In this document: piece by piece, positions 1-11,238 of the stretch
How positions within the stretch are numbered: position 1 is the first letter of the stretch
Layout of the letters: the number at the start of each line of letters is the position of its first letter
Assembly (NCBI RefSeq): GCF_947242115.1
Contig: NC_074716.1
Span: forward strand, 44,139,139 to 44,203,138
Reading direction: 5' to 3'
DNA length: 64,000 nucleotides
From: Biomphalaria glabrata
Lineage: Eukaryota > Mollusca > Gastropoda > Planorbidae
Translations under genes and position numbers: made by a program
The notes under the pieces: generated by a model
The model's database searches: none
Told to the model about the DNA's origin: nothing
Seen by the model: only the letters and a program-made list of their open reading frames with translations

Positions 1-353
1 CTGCGTACATGTATAGATCTGTATCGATATTTCTACATATGTATGAAGCAATCAAGTGTCTTCAGTACTTATGATCAATAACCTATTTATCTTACTGATT
101 TACATTAACACAAAAAAGCAATTTTTACATTAAATCTTTATTTATAATGTTAAATATTTATAATTTAAAATTTTGTTCTTATTTAATGTGCCACACTTTT
201 GACATGTAAATAAAAAATAAATATTTTAAATGATTTCATAATTTTTACAATAATTATTTGTTAGATAAAAAATATGAGAGGATGAAATGACCAGGGATCA
301 AGTAAATGCGAATGAAATGACCAAACCCTTATCTGGGTCCTCAATCCACTTAC

Positions 354-3300
354 CTGTGTGTAAAATAAAAAGAAAAGAGCCACTGCTGCTATGCTGATGC
401 AGTAGAACAGAAGAGTACAAGAAATCAAACCTATCAAGAGGATAAATCAACATTTTGACAAAGAAATCTTAAGACATCAGATGTGAGTTTCTTATGGTCA
501 TGAGTAAGAGTTACATGTCACTAATGTGGATGTCATACTAAATGAAGAAAAACTAAACACTGTATGAAAAAATATTTATGTATCATGCAATACAATAACA
601 AAAATTTACATATTTACAATTACCAACAAGAAAAATGCTTTCTGTTTCACTGTTATTATATAAGGATCTCCTCTTAAATATGAACAGAAGTATGTACTCC
701 GAGCTATAACCTGTTTAACAGAAATGACTTCATAGTTCTTACCTCGGTAAAAGACTTGTGAATTCCAGTAGTTGGCCCAGATATGAATAATATAAAACAG
801 TGCAGCGAGTTGAATCAGGTTTGTTATAAGTCCTCCAAGAAAACCAAACACCAACCAAACTAAAAAGACAACATCAGGGAAAAACAGATATGTATCATAT
901 CAATTAGAAATGTTAGCTAATGTTATCAAACCAATTCAAACAAAAAGAACAATTATGATTTTGTAAAAAAAAAAAATTAGTCAATCTAAGACCTTATTAA
1001 AAATGATAAATATTATTTTAAAGAAATGAAATACTTTTGTGATTTACAATAAGTAGAAGTAAATTGTTGATACTTCACCACTTCCATATTAATTATATAA
1101 ATATTACTCACCATTGCTAAATGTTTTTTCTGGAATATAGAAAGCTACAACACAGATGATAATCAAAAATGAAATCTTGATGGGCCAAACACTGAAAGTA
1201 AAAAAAAATAATAAAAATTCTTTGTTATCTCTGAAGGTAGAGAATACAAGAGAGATTTTCAGCTCTTTCTTCAAAACTTACTTACTCCAGATGAAGTTAA
1301 TGACACCACATCTATGATGTATGGATATCTTATAGCTCTCTGGTGATTTTTCTAATGTTGCAATGCATTACCATAACTTTTTTCTTATCTAATATATATT
1401 CTTTTTAGAAGGAGTAAGTTGTTTTAATGAAACAAACTTTTTTTCAACTACCTTGTTTCTACACTGAAAAATTAGAATAAAATTTCTTGATATCTTGTCT
1501 ATAACCAATTAAAATCTGCTGCCTTTCAAATAGGCCTACTTGCATTGTTATAGTATCTAAGTTTAAGAAATAGCAGATCCTTGATACCAATCCTGAGGCA
1601 CGTTGGCTGAGTGGTAAAGTGCTTGGCTTTATATTTGAAATAGGCCTACAGGCATAATTGTATTTAAATTTAAGAAATTGATGATCCTTGATACCATTCC
1701 AGATGTGCAGTAGCTGAGTGGTAAAGTGCTTGGTTTCTAAAGTAATGGTATCAGGTTGCAATCCTGGTGAAGACTGAGATTTTTAGTTTCAGGATCTTTA
1801 GGGCGCCCTGAGTCCACCTAGCTCTAATGGGTAAAAATGTAAAATCCCTATTAATTATTTCTAAGTGAAAAATATAAGGATATAGTCATATATCTGAAAT
1901 TATATTTGGTTCATAGCTTCTAATTTGATTGCTATAACTTTTTTTTATGTCAATACACTGAAATTACAAAACTCAGTATCCAAGATGTTTTTAAATGAGT
2001 GCCTTTATTTAGATTTATTTTTTTTTTTGTTTTTATTTGCTTAGTGCTTAAAAAGATTAATATTAACAAACATATTTAGCTATTTAGATTTGGAATGAAC
2101 TGTTTCTAGTAATTTATTTTATATAATTTATGTTGAACAATATACAAAATACAAAAACTCCAACATACCCATTGTGAATTCTTGCTTGATAGCCATTTGA
2201 TGATGGAACATTTATTGTGATAAGAAACAAGAGTGCAAAGAACATGGTCATTGCAAAGCAGACTCTATACGCTGCCAGGAAACCAATGATTAAGTTGCAT
2301 TCAGAGTCAGTGAAAACTTCACTACCAAAGAATCCTCTGCATAACCAAGAGTTCTGAAATAAGGTTGTAAAAAAACAACAAGCTTATATAAAAAATTCTT
2401 TAAAGAAAAAAAAAAAAAGCTTCTCTAAAGGGGAAGAACACAATCCTTAAAATTAAATCTACTAATAACAAGTTATTTTCCTTATTCAATATCAAATAAA
2501 ATAATTAATTACCAATAATTAATTGACTAATTAATTATTTTTATTTATTGATTTATGTTTTGTTAAGTACAATAAATAATTGTTTAAAGTATCTAATTGA
2601 TTAGAGAGTGCATGGGGGAGAAATAGCGTTAACAATTATTTAAGGGAACTAAACCCAAACAAATTTAGCCATATCTGTGAATACTGAAGTATTACTTTGC
2701 CTTTTTGCTATTAAACAAAATAAAGAATTACCAGTAATTAATTGTCTAATTAGTTACTTTTTTTTATTATGTTTGTAAAATGTTTGACATGTTTTGGATG
2801 TTCCTTCAGAGTTAAAGATAGTTTACTTCCTAGTCCAAACCTGCCGCAGGACAACGGGGGATGGGAGCGGCCAGAGTTTGAACCCGGGACCATCAATAAA
2901 TCCAAACGACAGTCCAGCGCGCAAACCGCATGACCAGGCAGCCATGTCTTGTCTATGTCAATTAATAAATGTGTGAAGTTATAGACAGACAGACAGATAG
3001 CTTTGTAAAAATTAGGAAATAATTTTTAAAACAAGTTTTGAAAATAGATATTGAATTATATTTTTATATGCACAAAAGAGAATTTTAGTTACTTTTGTTG
3101 GTACTAAATATATAAATACAAGATTTGATGCCAGAGAGTCTTGCTGAGTGTATTGACTTATACAAAAAATATTTCAAACCATTTAAAACATTAAACAAAA
3201 ATTCTGGCTAAAGCGAAAAAAAATAATTCTTAAGCAATGGATGCATACCATTACATATCTAATCGTCAAAGGGTTTTCAGTAAAAATATCTTAAATAAAG

Positions 3301-4856
3301 CTACTCAGGTTAAAGAAAGACTTTTCATTTTTCTATATAAGGATAACACAAGGTAATTCAAAAGGAAAGTGTCGAAATCATCAAGCATTTATTCATTTCA
3401 AAAGCATTGTAATGAGCTTAATAAGGAGTCATTTGATACAGGAGTTATCCTTGTTTAACTTGGTGTCAATTTTAATTTGACAATTTCATTTGTCTTTGTA
3501 GGTAACGCATCAAAACCACTAGGCATTTATTAATTTGAAAAGCATTGTAATGGAAAGAATAGGTGGTCATTTGAAATAGGAGTTAACGTGGTAGACCACT
3601 TCACATATCTGGGTAGTATAGTATCAAATGATGCCTCACTTTCAAGGGAAGTTGATAACCGTCTGGCCAGGGCCAGTAGCGCTTTGGGACACATTCACAC
3701 GAAAGTTTGGCGGAAAAAATCCCTCCAGCTACCTACAAAAATCAATGTCTAGCAGGCGGTGGTTCTCTCAACCCTTCTATATGGATCTGAGACATGGACA
3801 CTATACAGAAAGCAGCTAAGACTACTTGAGCGCTTTTACCAGAGATGTTAGGGCTTCATCATTCATCATGGACATACGGTGGCAAGACTGCACTACAAAC
3901 AGTGATGTCCTTGCAAATGCCAGTATGGACAGTATAGAGGGACTTCTTATGGTCGGACAGTTATGCTGGGCAGGGTATGTATCCGTACGTGAGACAAACG
4001 TATGCCAAAGGCAGTCTTTTTTAATGAGCTAAAAGGTGGTCAATGTAACAGAGGCACCCCACGGAAACGCTTCAAAGACCAGCTTAGGCGCCAACTTGCA
4101 TTAGCTGACATAGAAGAGAGCACCTGGTTACACGTGGCCTCAGAACAAGACAGCTGGAGGTCACTCACAAAGGCCGTGGAATACACATTTGAGAGTAAAA
4201 GAAAATCCACTGCCAAGGACAGATGCAGACTGTGAAAAGAAAATCTAAATCGACCATATGTGGACAATGGTTATGCTTGCCCTGGATGTGGCAAAATATG
4301 TAGATCACAGCTGGGGCTGCAGCCACTGGAAATACTGCATTCCTCACCAATCTTCGGACACGAAGACAAGCCTTTAACTTGGTGTCATTTTGGAAGAGTC
4401 CTGGAAGATCATTTGTTTCAGAAGAGCAAGTGGAAAAGATTTGTGATGCTTTTCATATTGTATGAGCTGCCGGTGGTGGTCACACTAAGTACTTGTAAAG
4501 CATGAAATAAAAACTAGAAGCTATATAAAAGACTTGTGTCCAGAAAAATATCAATTGCTTTTTTTTTATTTTTGAAGTATAGTGCAATGGTTTTGACATT
4601 CTTTTATAATCATCTTGTATAACATAAGAAAGTGAAGTAATTATCTTCTTTTTGAAGGAACACCTGTAATAAAATAGGATAAATTTCACAAAGATGGAAA
4701 ACTTACATTCTCAAGCTCATGTCTAATTCCTGGGCTGAGCATCATGAGAGCAATCACAGTTCCTACCAACAGTATTAGACTATAACTTGTTCTGGTAGCC
4801 GTAGAATTTTTTAACAAATTAATACTGCAAGCAGCATTTCCAAAACAACACACCAG
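354..4856 (-). CDS. Serine incorporator (SERINC/TMS1 family), partial, five exons
   Basis: SERINCs are polytopic membrane proteins linked to incorporation of serine into phosphatidylserine and sphingolipids; several restrict enveloped viruses. Reading the minus strand, exons lie at 4708-4856, 2169-2353, 1112-1191, 743-859 and 354-430. Each has AG/GT borders and the phases agree at every junction. The first exon carries the family signature [18 protein letters not shown] and LSPG. The second has [17 protein letters not shown] then INV and ARIHNG, the third [11 protein letters not shown], the fourth the [21 protein letters not shown] helix, and the fifth another helix ending LFYTQ. Introns hold SINE, LINE and AT-rich DNA. 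The 3' exons lie beyond the left edge and no exon is visible in 1-353. The short N-terminal exon (usually starting MGAVL-like) was not found; 5719-5973 is a possible upstream exon. The family assignment is firm; exon ends are read by eye. Confidence 0.9.
1527..1850 (+). repeat. SINE family A with tandemly duplicated head
   Basis: A tRNA-derived SINE. The A-box-like stretch GGCTGAGTGGTAAAGTGCTT occurs at about 1609-1628, and an imperfect version at about 1713-1732. A B-box-like GGTTGCAATCC follows at about 1754, then the family body (TTTCAGGATCTTTAGGGCG, then GAGTCCACC). The segment 1527-1632, which includes flanking DNA beginning at an AATAGGCCTAC motif, is repeated imperfectly at 1635-1737. 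The head and its flank have therefore been duplicated in tandem. It lies in a SERINC intron. Confidence 0.7.
2485..2770. repeat. AT-rich interspersed repeat, two adjoining pieces
   Basis: The stretch 2485-2605 (core AATTAATTACCAATAATTAA, then a motif close to TGTTAAGTACAATAAATAAT) is matched by 58767-58878. A second shorter version lies at 2708-2770. The three copies suggest an old dispersed repeat of unknown class, perhaps the tail of a larger element. Confidence 0.5.
2775..2965 (-). repeat. SINE family B copy
   Basis: The minus strand reads a promoter-like head with GGTTTGCGCGCTGGACTGTC and then a B-box-like GGTCCCGGGTTCAAACT. Downstream come GGTTTGGACTAGG and a conserved tail CTGAAGGAACATCCAAAACA. 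Related copies are at 5395-5575, 18060-18240 (both minus) and 40495-40672 (plus). Confidence 0.65.
3378..3590 (+). repeat. Imperfect 73-base direct repeat beside a LINE
   Basis: The stretch 3378-3450 (containing AAAAGCATTGTAATG and TCATTTGA) recurs imperfectly at 3518-3590, immediately before recognisable LINE coding sequence. It could be a 5' piece of the LINE copy or unrelated duplicated DNA. Confidence 0.4.
3585..4395 (+). mobile_element. LINE fragment, 3' part of the reverse-transcriptase ORF, decayed
   Basis: Several plus-strand frames together show the C-terminal part of a non-LTR retrotransposon ORF2. The pieces in order resemble [67 protein letters not shown], then the zinc-knuckle-like [16 protein letters not shown]. 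These are standard motifs downstream of the RT core in a widespread animal LINE type. The frame shifts between pieces and stops interrupt it, so it is a dead 5'-truncated copy. Shorter copies of the same 3' end are at 6178-6260 and 24830-25050. It lies in a SERINC intron, antisense to that gene. Confidence 0.85.
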
Positions 4857-5394
4857 CTGGATGAAAATGTAGAGAATGGAAAGATATCATTATAAGTCAA
4901 AATCTCAACTAAGTGCAAGATTTGAACTAAAAACACCTTGGTTTGGATCACTAAAAAGATATTGACCATTTAGACATTAGCTGCTATTCTTAGTAGTAAG
5001 ACTAATTTAAATACTGGTAACTGTTGATTAATGTACTATTGTGAGGCTTTAACAATATATATTTTAATTATGCATCTGATTAGGGTAAGATATATATAAG
5101 AAAAGCTAGTTTACAATTGGGAGCATGTTGCCAATAAACATATGGCACAGAGCAGGTAAGTTAAAAATATTTGTTTTTCAAAATAATTATGTGAGATTGA
5201 CTCAGCTATCTATTGTCTTCAATACTGATTCAGAAGCACAAGCTAGACGACTGAAAATATACTGGAAATGTAATGTGGTTAGCCTCTAAACAAGAGTTTG
5301 AAGTCTTTGATGGATGTATTGTCTTGTCTTTCAACTACCCTCTCATAATGCAGCTCATTGGCTCATAAATAATACAATATATGATGTTGTTGTT

Positions 5395-5575
5395 TTTTTT
5401 GTAAAATGTTTTACATGTTTTGGATTTTCCTTAAGAGCTGAAGATATTTTACATCCTAGCCCAAACCTCACGCAAGAAATGGGGGATGGCAGCAGGGAAA
5501 GTATGAACCTGGGACCATCGAGATGACCAAATGACAGTCCAGAATGCAAAGCACAGGTCTTCGGTAATGGTTTAA
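5395..5575 (-). repeat. SINE family B copy
   Basis: Same order of motifs as the copy at 2775-2965: the minus strand carries a B-box-like GGTCCCAGGTTCATACT and the tail TTAAGGAAAATCCAAAACAT. It lies between the first recognised SERINC exon and the proline-rich segment. Confidence 0.65.
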
Positions 5576-5718
5576 TAATTTATAAAATACAGAAAGATTT
5601 GATAACTTATATTGAGGTAAAGGCAAACAAAATGTATTCAATTTAAAACTTGATTAGTGGGCATGAAATTAGGTGATTAAAATAATTTAAAACTAGAATT
5701 AAACTAAAATTAAGCTAC

Positions 5719-5973
5719 CTCAAAGTAAGAATACAGCTTTTGTAATCTTGCATTGAATATTTCATTTTGTTCTCTGGAACTGGCAGAACAACATCTGCCA
5801 GCAGCTGAGGTCACTGCCCTTTTTATTCTTAGGAGGAGTGCCTGTGCTCGTGCACATGGTGGATCAACTGGTGGCTGTGGTGGTTCTGGTGGCTGTGGTA
5901 GTTCTGGTACCTGTGGTGGCTCTGGTGGTTGTGGAGGTTCTGGTATCTGTGGTGTCTGTGGTTGTTCCTGTTC
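5719..5973 (-). other. Candidate proline-rich exon, phase 0-0 (85 codons), possible SERINC 5' exon
   Basis: On the minus strand an open frame of exactly 85 codons lies between an acceptor-like TATATATCAG and a donor-like GAG|GTAGCT. The first 38 or so residues are a PEPPQPPEPPQ-type proline/glutamate/glutamine repeat. The rest is non-repetitive (CARAQALLLRIKRAVTSAAG, then RLQKLYSYFE) and looks helical. Both ends are in phase 0, which suits joining to the SERINC exon starting at 4856. No SERINC I know has such an N-terminal block, so it may belong to another transcript or be chance. The opposite strand reads as a Gly/Cys-rich shadow. Confidence 0.35.
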
Positions 5974-6093
5974 CTGATATATACATTTAAATTACTCATG
6001 TAGGCTTTTTCCAAACTGTACAATTATTATAATCAATTAGCTCAGGATATTTCTGAGAATTCTAAGGTAAGTATGACACTAAATATTACTATA

Positions 6094-6177
6094 GGTCAAT
6101 GAGCCATGTATCAGATATAAAGCTGATAAGAACAGATACTACACTTTGATCTTAGCCAAAAGGCAGAGAAGCGAGAT
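6094..6177 (-). pseudogene. U2 snRNA 5'-half fragment (pseudogene)
   Basis: The minus strand reads CGCTTCTCTGCCTTTTGGCT, then AAGATCAAAGTGTAGTATCT, then GTTCTTATCAGCTTTATATC. This is the highly conserved first ~65 bases of U2 snRNA, including the GTAGTA branch-site-pairing segment. Weaker similarity follows through TGGCTCATTGACC. It differs from the usual GCTTCTCGGCC by one base in the 5' stem, and no Sm site or 3' stem-loops follow. It is most simply a truncated pseudogene copy. Its 5' end abuts a LINE 3' tail. Confidence 0.8.
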
Positions 6178-6275
6178 TTGTAGGTCACAGTTAGGGCTGC
6201 ATAGCCATGGGAAATACTACATTCCTTATTAATCTTAGGACTCGGACAAGCCTTAAATTTTTATTATTATTACTA
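6178..6275 (+). mobile_element. LINE 3' tail fragment
   Basis: GTAGGTCACAGTTAGGGCTG followed by GCCATGGGAAATACTACATT matches the last part of the LINE copies at about 4300-4375 and 24990-25045. It ends in an ATT-rich run at about 6260-6275. Only the non-coding and knuckle end is present. Confidence 0.65.
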
Positions 6276-6432
6276 TATGATTTCATCAAGAAAATCATCC
6301 TTAAAGCCACACTGATATTATAATTATTGAAAAACATCCCTATATAATTAAAATATAATTGTAGACATGTACAGTATTAGTAGTAGTAATTAAAAGTAAT
6401 GTAGTAAATGAAATAGCCTAGTGTAGATTTGT

Positions 6433-6704
6433 AAAAAAGTAAGATTCCCCTTTCAGACCTTTTGGTCAATAGGGCAGATTATGTAATGTTGATCTGATTC
6501 TGTGGCCTAGGGTTAACAAGGGTGTCATGTGGCCAGCACAACGACCAACCGCCATTTACTTTTCCCCAACTAACGTCACAGCTGGAAGGACTCAGAGGCG
6601 CCCAAAGATCCTGAAATTAAAAATCCCAGTCTTCACAAGGATTCGAACCCCTGACCCCGCAGTTCGGTAGCCAAGCACTTTACCGCTCAGCCACCGTGCC
6701 TCCT
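6433..6704 (-). repeat. SINE family A, near full-length
   Basis: The minus strand starts GGCACGGTGGCTGAGCGGTA (A box), continues with GGGTTCGAATCC (B box), then TTTCAGGATCTTTGGGCGCC. The body GTTGGTCGTTGTGCTGGCCA and CTGCCCTATTGACC follows, with an AAGTAAAGT-like end. It is the best-preserved copy in the window. Other copies are at 1527-1850, 23679-23882, 35205-35285, 36733-36961 and 41560-41800. Confidence 0.8.
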
Positions 6705-6937
6705 GTAGATTTGTAGAGCTACAGTAATCTAGAATCTATTTCAGTATTTGTTATTATGCAAATAATTCTTAAAATAAATTCTTTAATAAATTTGAAAGGT
6801 ATATATTATTAATCTCTCTATATTATATATAATATAGACTATAAAAATAATAGGCCTAAATAAATTATAAAGTATATATAGTATATATAATATAGCGGCA
6901 ATCTAGCCTCTAGGCTATATACTATATAGAATATAGT

Positions 6938-7079
6938 TGTAGAATATTCGTGTTACACAAATAACAAACTAGTGTTTAAGAGGGAAGACATATTAGTAAC
7001 TCCGTTTATTACGTAAACACAAGCGGTGTTGCACTGACGCGCTAGTGTGCAAATGTACATATAATACTATTATGTTACA
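6938..7079 (-). repeat. 3' LTR of element A
   Basis: A 142-base terminal repeat beginning TG and ending CA in both orientations. It is matched by 11097-11238 with about one difference, and the flanking ATAGT is duplicated at the other end. Confidence 0.95.
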
Positions 7080-10000
7080 TCTCTCTTCTTTAATTTAGAA
7101 AATCTATTTATCAGAATAACTAACAAACTAGTCAACTAAAAAGTCTAATCAGTTCATCACAAATCAAGTCTCTTGGGTTTGTTAACTATTCTGCCTGAGC
7201 GTGTTACATAAGGTTCATTTGGTCTAGAGGTGTTAGAAGAAGCAGTGTGTAGTGGCGGCTCAAAATCTAGTGTAGTTTGTAATCTTGGACTCTCTAGATC
7301 TAGTGGTTCTGGTTGTTCTGAGATGTCATCTGGAAAGTCATAATTGTTGTCAAATCTGTTGGCTTTCTCAGAAGACTTTCTGATGTGTTTTCTGTTTCTT
7401 CTGTAGACCTTATTTCCACTTTTGACATTATATGATCTAGGCTTAGAATGCTTCGAAACTACTGTTTCTGGTTTCCACTTAGAATTAAGTTGCATTCTGA
7501 CTGCCGTTCCGTCTTGTAGTGGATTATGACTCTTAACTCCTTTCCTCTTATCATAATAATGTTTCTGAGACTGTTTCTCGGAGTCAAAGTGTTTCTTCAC
7601 CACCTTGAGATCTGGTGTCTTAGGTGTGAGTATTTCCTCGCTCGAAGGTAACAAATTTCTGGGTCGGCGTCCCATGAGTAATTGTGCTGGCGACAAATTA
7701 ATATTACTCAGTGGAGTAGTTCTGTAGTCTAATAGCGACAGAGATTTGTCTTCGCTTTTCTTCCAAAGTTTCTTCACTGTTTCAATAGCTCTTTCAGCCT
7801 CGCCATTAGAACTCTGAAAATGAGGACTCGACATTTCATGCTCTATTCCGTATGATTTACAGAAATTCAGGAATTCCCTTGAAGCCAACTGTGGCCCGCT
7901 ATCTGACCTTAACCTTCTAGGTATTCCATGGCATGCGAATATACTCTTCATTGCTTCGATGATATCTGATGTGGTTTCCTGTGACAGTTCTTTGACATCA
8001 ATAAACTTTGAGAAGTAGTCAACTAGAAGAACATACTTTTTACCCTCAAAGTTAAACAGATCACACCCAACCATGCTGTATGGAATCTGGTGTCTTGGTA
8101 GGCATTAGCGGTTCTGACACATTTTGGTTCTGATGTTCAGCACACCTGCTACAATCCCTAACTGTCACTTCAATGTCTGCATTCATGCCTGGCCAATACA
8201 TGACTTCTCTGGCTCGCTGCTTACACTTGACTATTCCTAAGTGAGACTTGTGAATCAGATTTAGCATGTATTTACGTAAGCTTGGTGGCATGACTATTCT
8301 CAGACCTTTGTATATAATACCATCCGAAGTTGATAACTGGTCTCTTGAATCCCAATATGACCTGACTTCAATTGGAGTCTCGCTTCTTGTGTCTGGCCAA
8401 CCAGTCATAATTACTTCCAGAAGCATTGAAAGTTCCTTTCTTGTACAGTCTTTAATTTCACTGTATTTCGAATCACTTACAGAGATCATATGCACTGAAT
8501 CATCTGTAAATTCACATGTCTGTGTATCAGTATTTGGTAGATGTGCACGAGAAAGTGTAACGGAGATAAACATTTCCTTGCCTTTTCTGTAACAGACTTT
8601 TAGATCATACCACTGTAGTCTTATTAGCATCTTCTGTATTCTCATTGGTGCTGACAATATAGGTTTCTTGAAGATTTGCTCCAGAGGTTTGTGATCATTA
8701 TAAACTGTTACTTCCTTACCAAATATGTAGCAGTGAAATTTGCTTGTACTATACACAATTGAGAGCATTTCCTTCTCAATTTGAGCATATCTTGTTTCTG
8801 TATCTGTGAGAGATCTTGATGCGTATGCAACTATACGACCTTCCTGGAGTAATACTGCTCCCAGTCCATCTTTACTTGCATCACATTCTATCTCTACGTT
8901 CTTGTTGACATCATAATATGCCAATACTGGAGGGTTTGTACAAAGATGTTTCAATTCTTTGAAACTCTTGTTTTGTTCATGATTCCATTGAAATTCTATA
9001 TCATCTTTTAGAAGCTTTCGTATTGGAGAATCTGCTTGACTTAGATTAGGAATAAATTTTGCTAGGTACTGAATTAAACCTAGAAATCTTCTGATTCCAT
9101 CTTTGTCTTGAGGAGCTGGCATGTCAATAATTGCCTTTATCTTTGCTGGATCTGGTTCTAAACCTTTCTCTGACAAGATATGACCCATATAAGGTACTCT
9201 GTTTTGCCTTATCTTGCACTTGTCATAGTTCAGCTTTAGATTGTACTCCGTTGCTCTTTGCATGACTTGTTTCAAAATGTGATCATGATGCTCAACATCT
9301 CTACCAGCTACTAGAATGTCGTCTATGATGACATATGCTCCTTCAATTCCTTGAAGCATTTCATCCATAATTCTTTGGTAAATTTCTGGCGCTGATTTAA
9401 TACCAAAAGGTAATCGTAACCATCTATATCTTCCCAGAGGTGTGTTGAAAGTTGTGAGAAATGAAGATTCTCTTTCAAGCTTTATTTGCATAAACCCTGA
9501 CTTGGCATCGAGAACTGAGAATATCTTCGAATCTGGAATATTAGTGATCACATCTTCAATAGTTTTCATCGGGTGATGTTCCCTTCTGATTGCTTTATTG
9601 AGATCTTTTGGATCAATACATATTCTAACTTTGTCATTCCTGAACGAAACAACCATGGAGCTAACCCATTCAGTAGGTTCATGTACGGCAGTAATAAATC
9701 CATCAGCTTGCATTTCTTTAAGTTTTTCTTCAACTTTATTGCGTAGAGATGCTGCTAAGCGACGTGGTGGATGAATAACTCCTTTAGCATTTTCCTGTAA
9801 CTGAATCTTGTATTCTCCTGGCAGTGTTCCAGTTGTTTTAAGCATTTCAGGAAACTCTCTTTGTAACTCGTCTTCTGCCTTGGATTCTATGCTGTCAATC
9901 CATTGTAGTAGTCCTAAACATTCTGCTGTGTCACCACTCAAAATGTTCTCTTGACTAATGTCTACTACCTCAAACCTTGCTTTCACCTCTTGGATATTAT

Positions 10001-11096
10001 TTTTCAAAGGTAGCACTACTGCTCCTAAAGTCTTAATAACATGATTAGAGTAAGACTTGAGCGACTTTGCTGAATAAGCAAGTTTTACTTTGTCTTTGAG
10101 CTTTTCAAACTCTGACTTGACAAGAATGTTACATCTTGCACCAGTGTCGATACGAAAAATTAATGTCTTGCCATGCACGACTAGTTTTACAGTCCACTTG
10201 TCTTCAACGACATTGATGTTCTCAATATTACCCTTTTTATACTGGCTACTTGCAGTGCTAACAGGTATAATATTTTCATCATTGTGACTGTCATCTTCTA
10301 CTAGATTGACGTTGCGTCTTTTTCTGCACATTTGAAACCAGTGGTTTTTCTTTTTGCAGAAATTGCATGTGGTTCCTATTGCTGGACATTTTCCCTTTTC
10401 GTGGTTCTTGCCGCATTTACTACATAATTTATCTGAGTTGTCTTTAGACTTCTGCTTTAGTACATTGTGTGACTGTCTCTTGATTGCTAGAACTTCTTGG
10501 CCCCTAAACATTTTCACTTGGCTTTGTGACAATTCATATTGTTGTCCAATTTCTATAGCCTTGCTAAGGGTCAACTTCTGTCCCTGATCAAGTAGTCTTA
10601 ATTGTACCTTTTCGTGTATGACTCCACTAATAATCAAATCAATAAGCATATCGTCTGGGTTGTCATACTCACAGTCCATAATGAGAAGCTTTAGGTCTTT
10701 AACAAAGTTATCAAAACTTTCTCCTTCTTCCTGCTTTCTCTGATGTGCTCTAAATCTAGACACTCTCTTATTTTGTCTTGGCCTTATGTAGTCTTCTATT
10801 TTCTTTAATAGCAATTGCGGATCTCCCTCTTCACTATCAGTAATATTTAGAGTTTTGTAAACTTCTCGGCCCTGTTGACCTATCCACATTCCCAGCCATC
10901 CGGCTTTTTGTTTACTATCGGCACCAGCTAACGGTCCTTTGAAACAAAAGCTCACCTGCTGTTGAAATCTTATAAACTCTTGATACAGATCTTTAGCATT
11001 CCAATTCAAGATTGGTTGCTCAAAATAAAAAGAAGCCATTATTAGATTAATAAAAACCTTTGTCTGGACAGCTTTTCAAGTTTTATTCTGACACCA

Positions 11097-11238
11097 TGTA
11101 GAATATTCGTGTTACACAAATAACAAACTAGTGTTTAAGAGGGAAGACATATTGGTAACTCCGTTTATTACGTAAACACAAGCGGTGTTGCACTGACGCG
11201 CTAGTGTGCAAATGTACATATAATACTATTATGTTACA
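11097..11238 (-). repeat. 5' LTR of element A
   Basis: The second 142-base terminal repeat, next to the primer-binding site (TGGTGTCAGAAT on the minus strand). The target duplication ATAGT follows at 11239-11243. Confidence 0.95.

Larger units (their letters stand above)
6938..11238 (-). mobile_element. Ty3/gypsy-type LTR element A, nearly whole, about one break
   Basis: The 4301-base element has 142-base LTRs (6938-7079 and 11097-11238) and a matching 5-base target duplication ATAGT on both sides. On the minus strand a primer-binding site TGGTGTCAGAAT (tRNA-Leu type) follows the 5' LTR, and a purine tract AAAGAAGAGAGA precedes the 3' LTR. The coding region (7157-11039) runs gag with two zinc knuckles (CSKCGKNHEKGKC, CNFCKKKNHWFQMC), aspartic protease (DTGA), reverse transcriptase (IIDD), RNase H (ECDAS) and integrase (HHCC finger, then the D,D-35-E-type core). 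No envelope gene is seen. Coding looks broken at about one place. The LTRs differ at about one site, so insertion was recent. It is closely matched by element B at 28771-33059. The clade (perhaps Mag-like) is inference. Confidence 0.95.

Noticed and set aside
1690-1770. A functional tRNA gene
   Set aside because: The A- and B-box-like words belong to a SINE head that lacks a cloverleaf acceptor stem; the same head recurs in five other copies.
5753-5977. Plus-strand Gly/Cys-rich frame (GGCGGSGGCG-like)
   Set aside because: It is the antisense of the proline-rich segment, which has better splice signals and a non-repetitive continuation.
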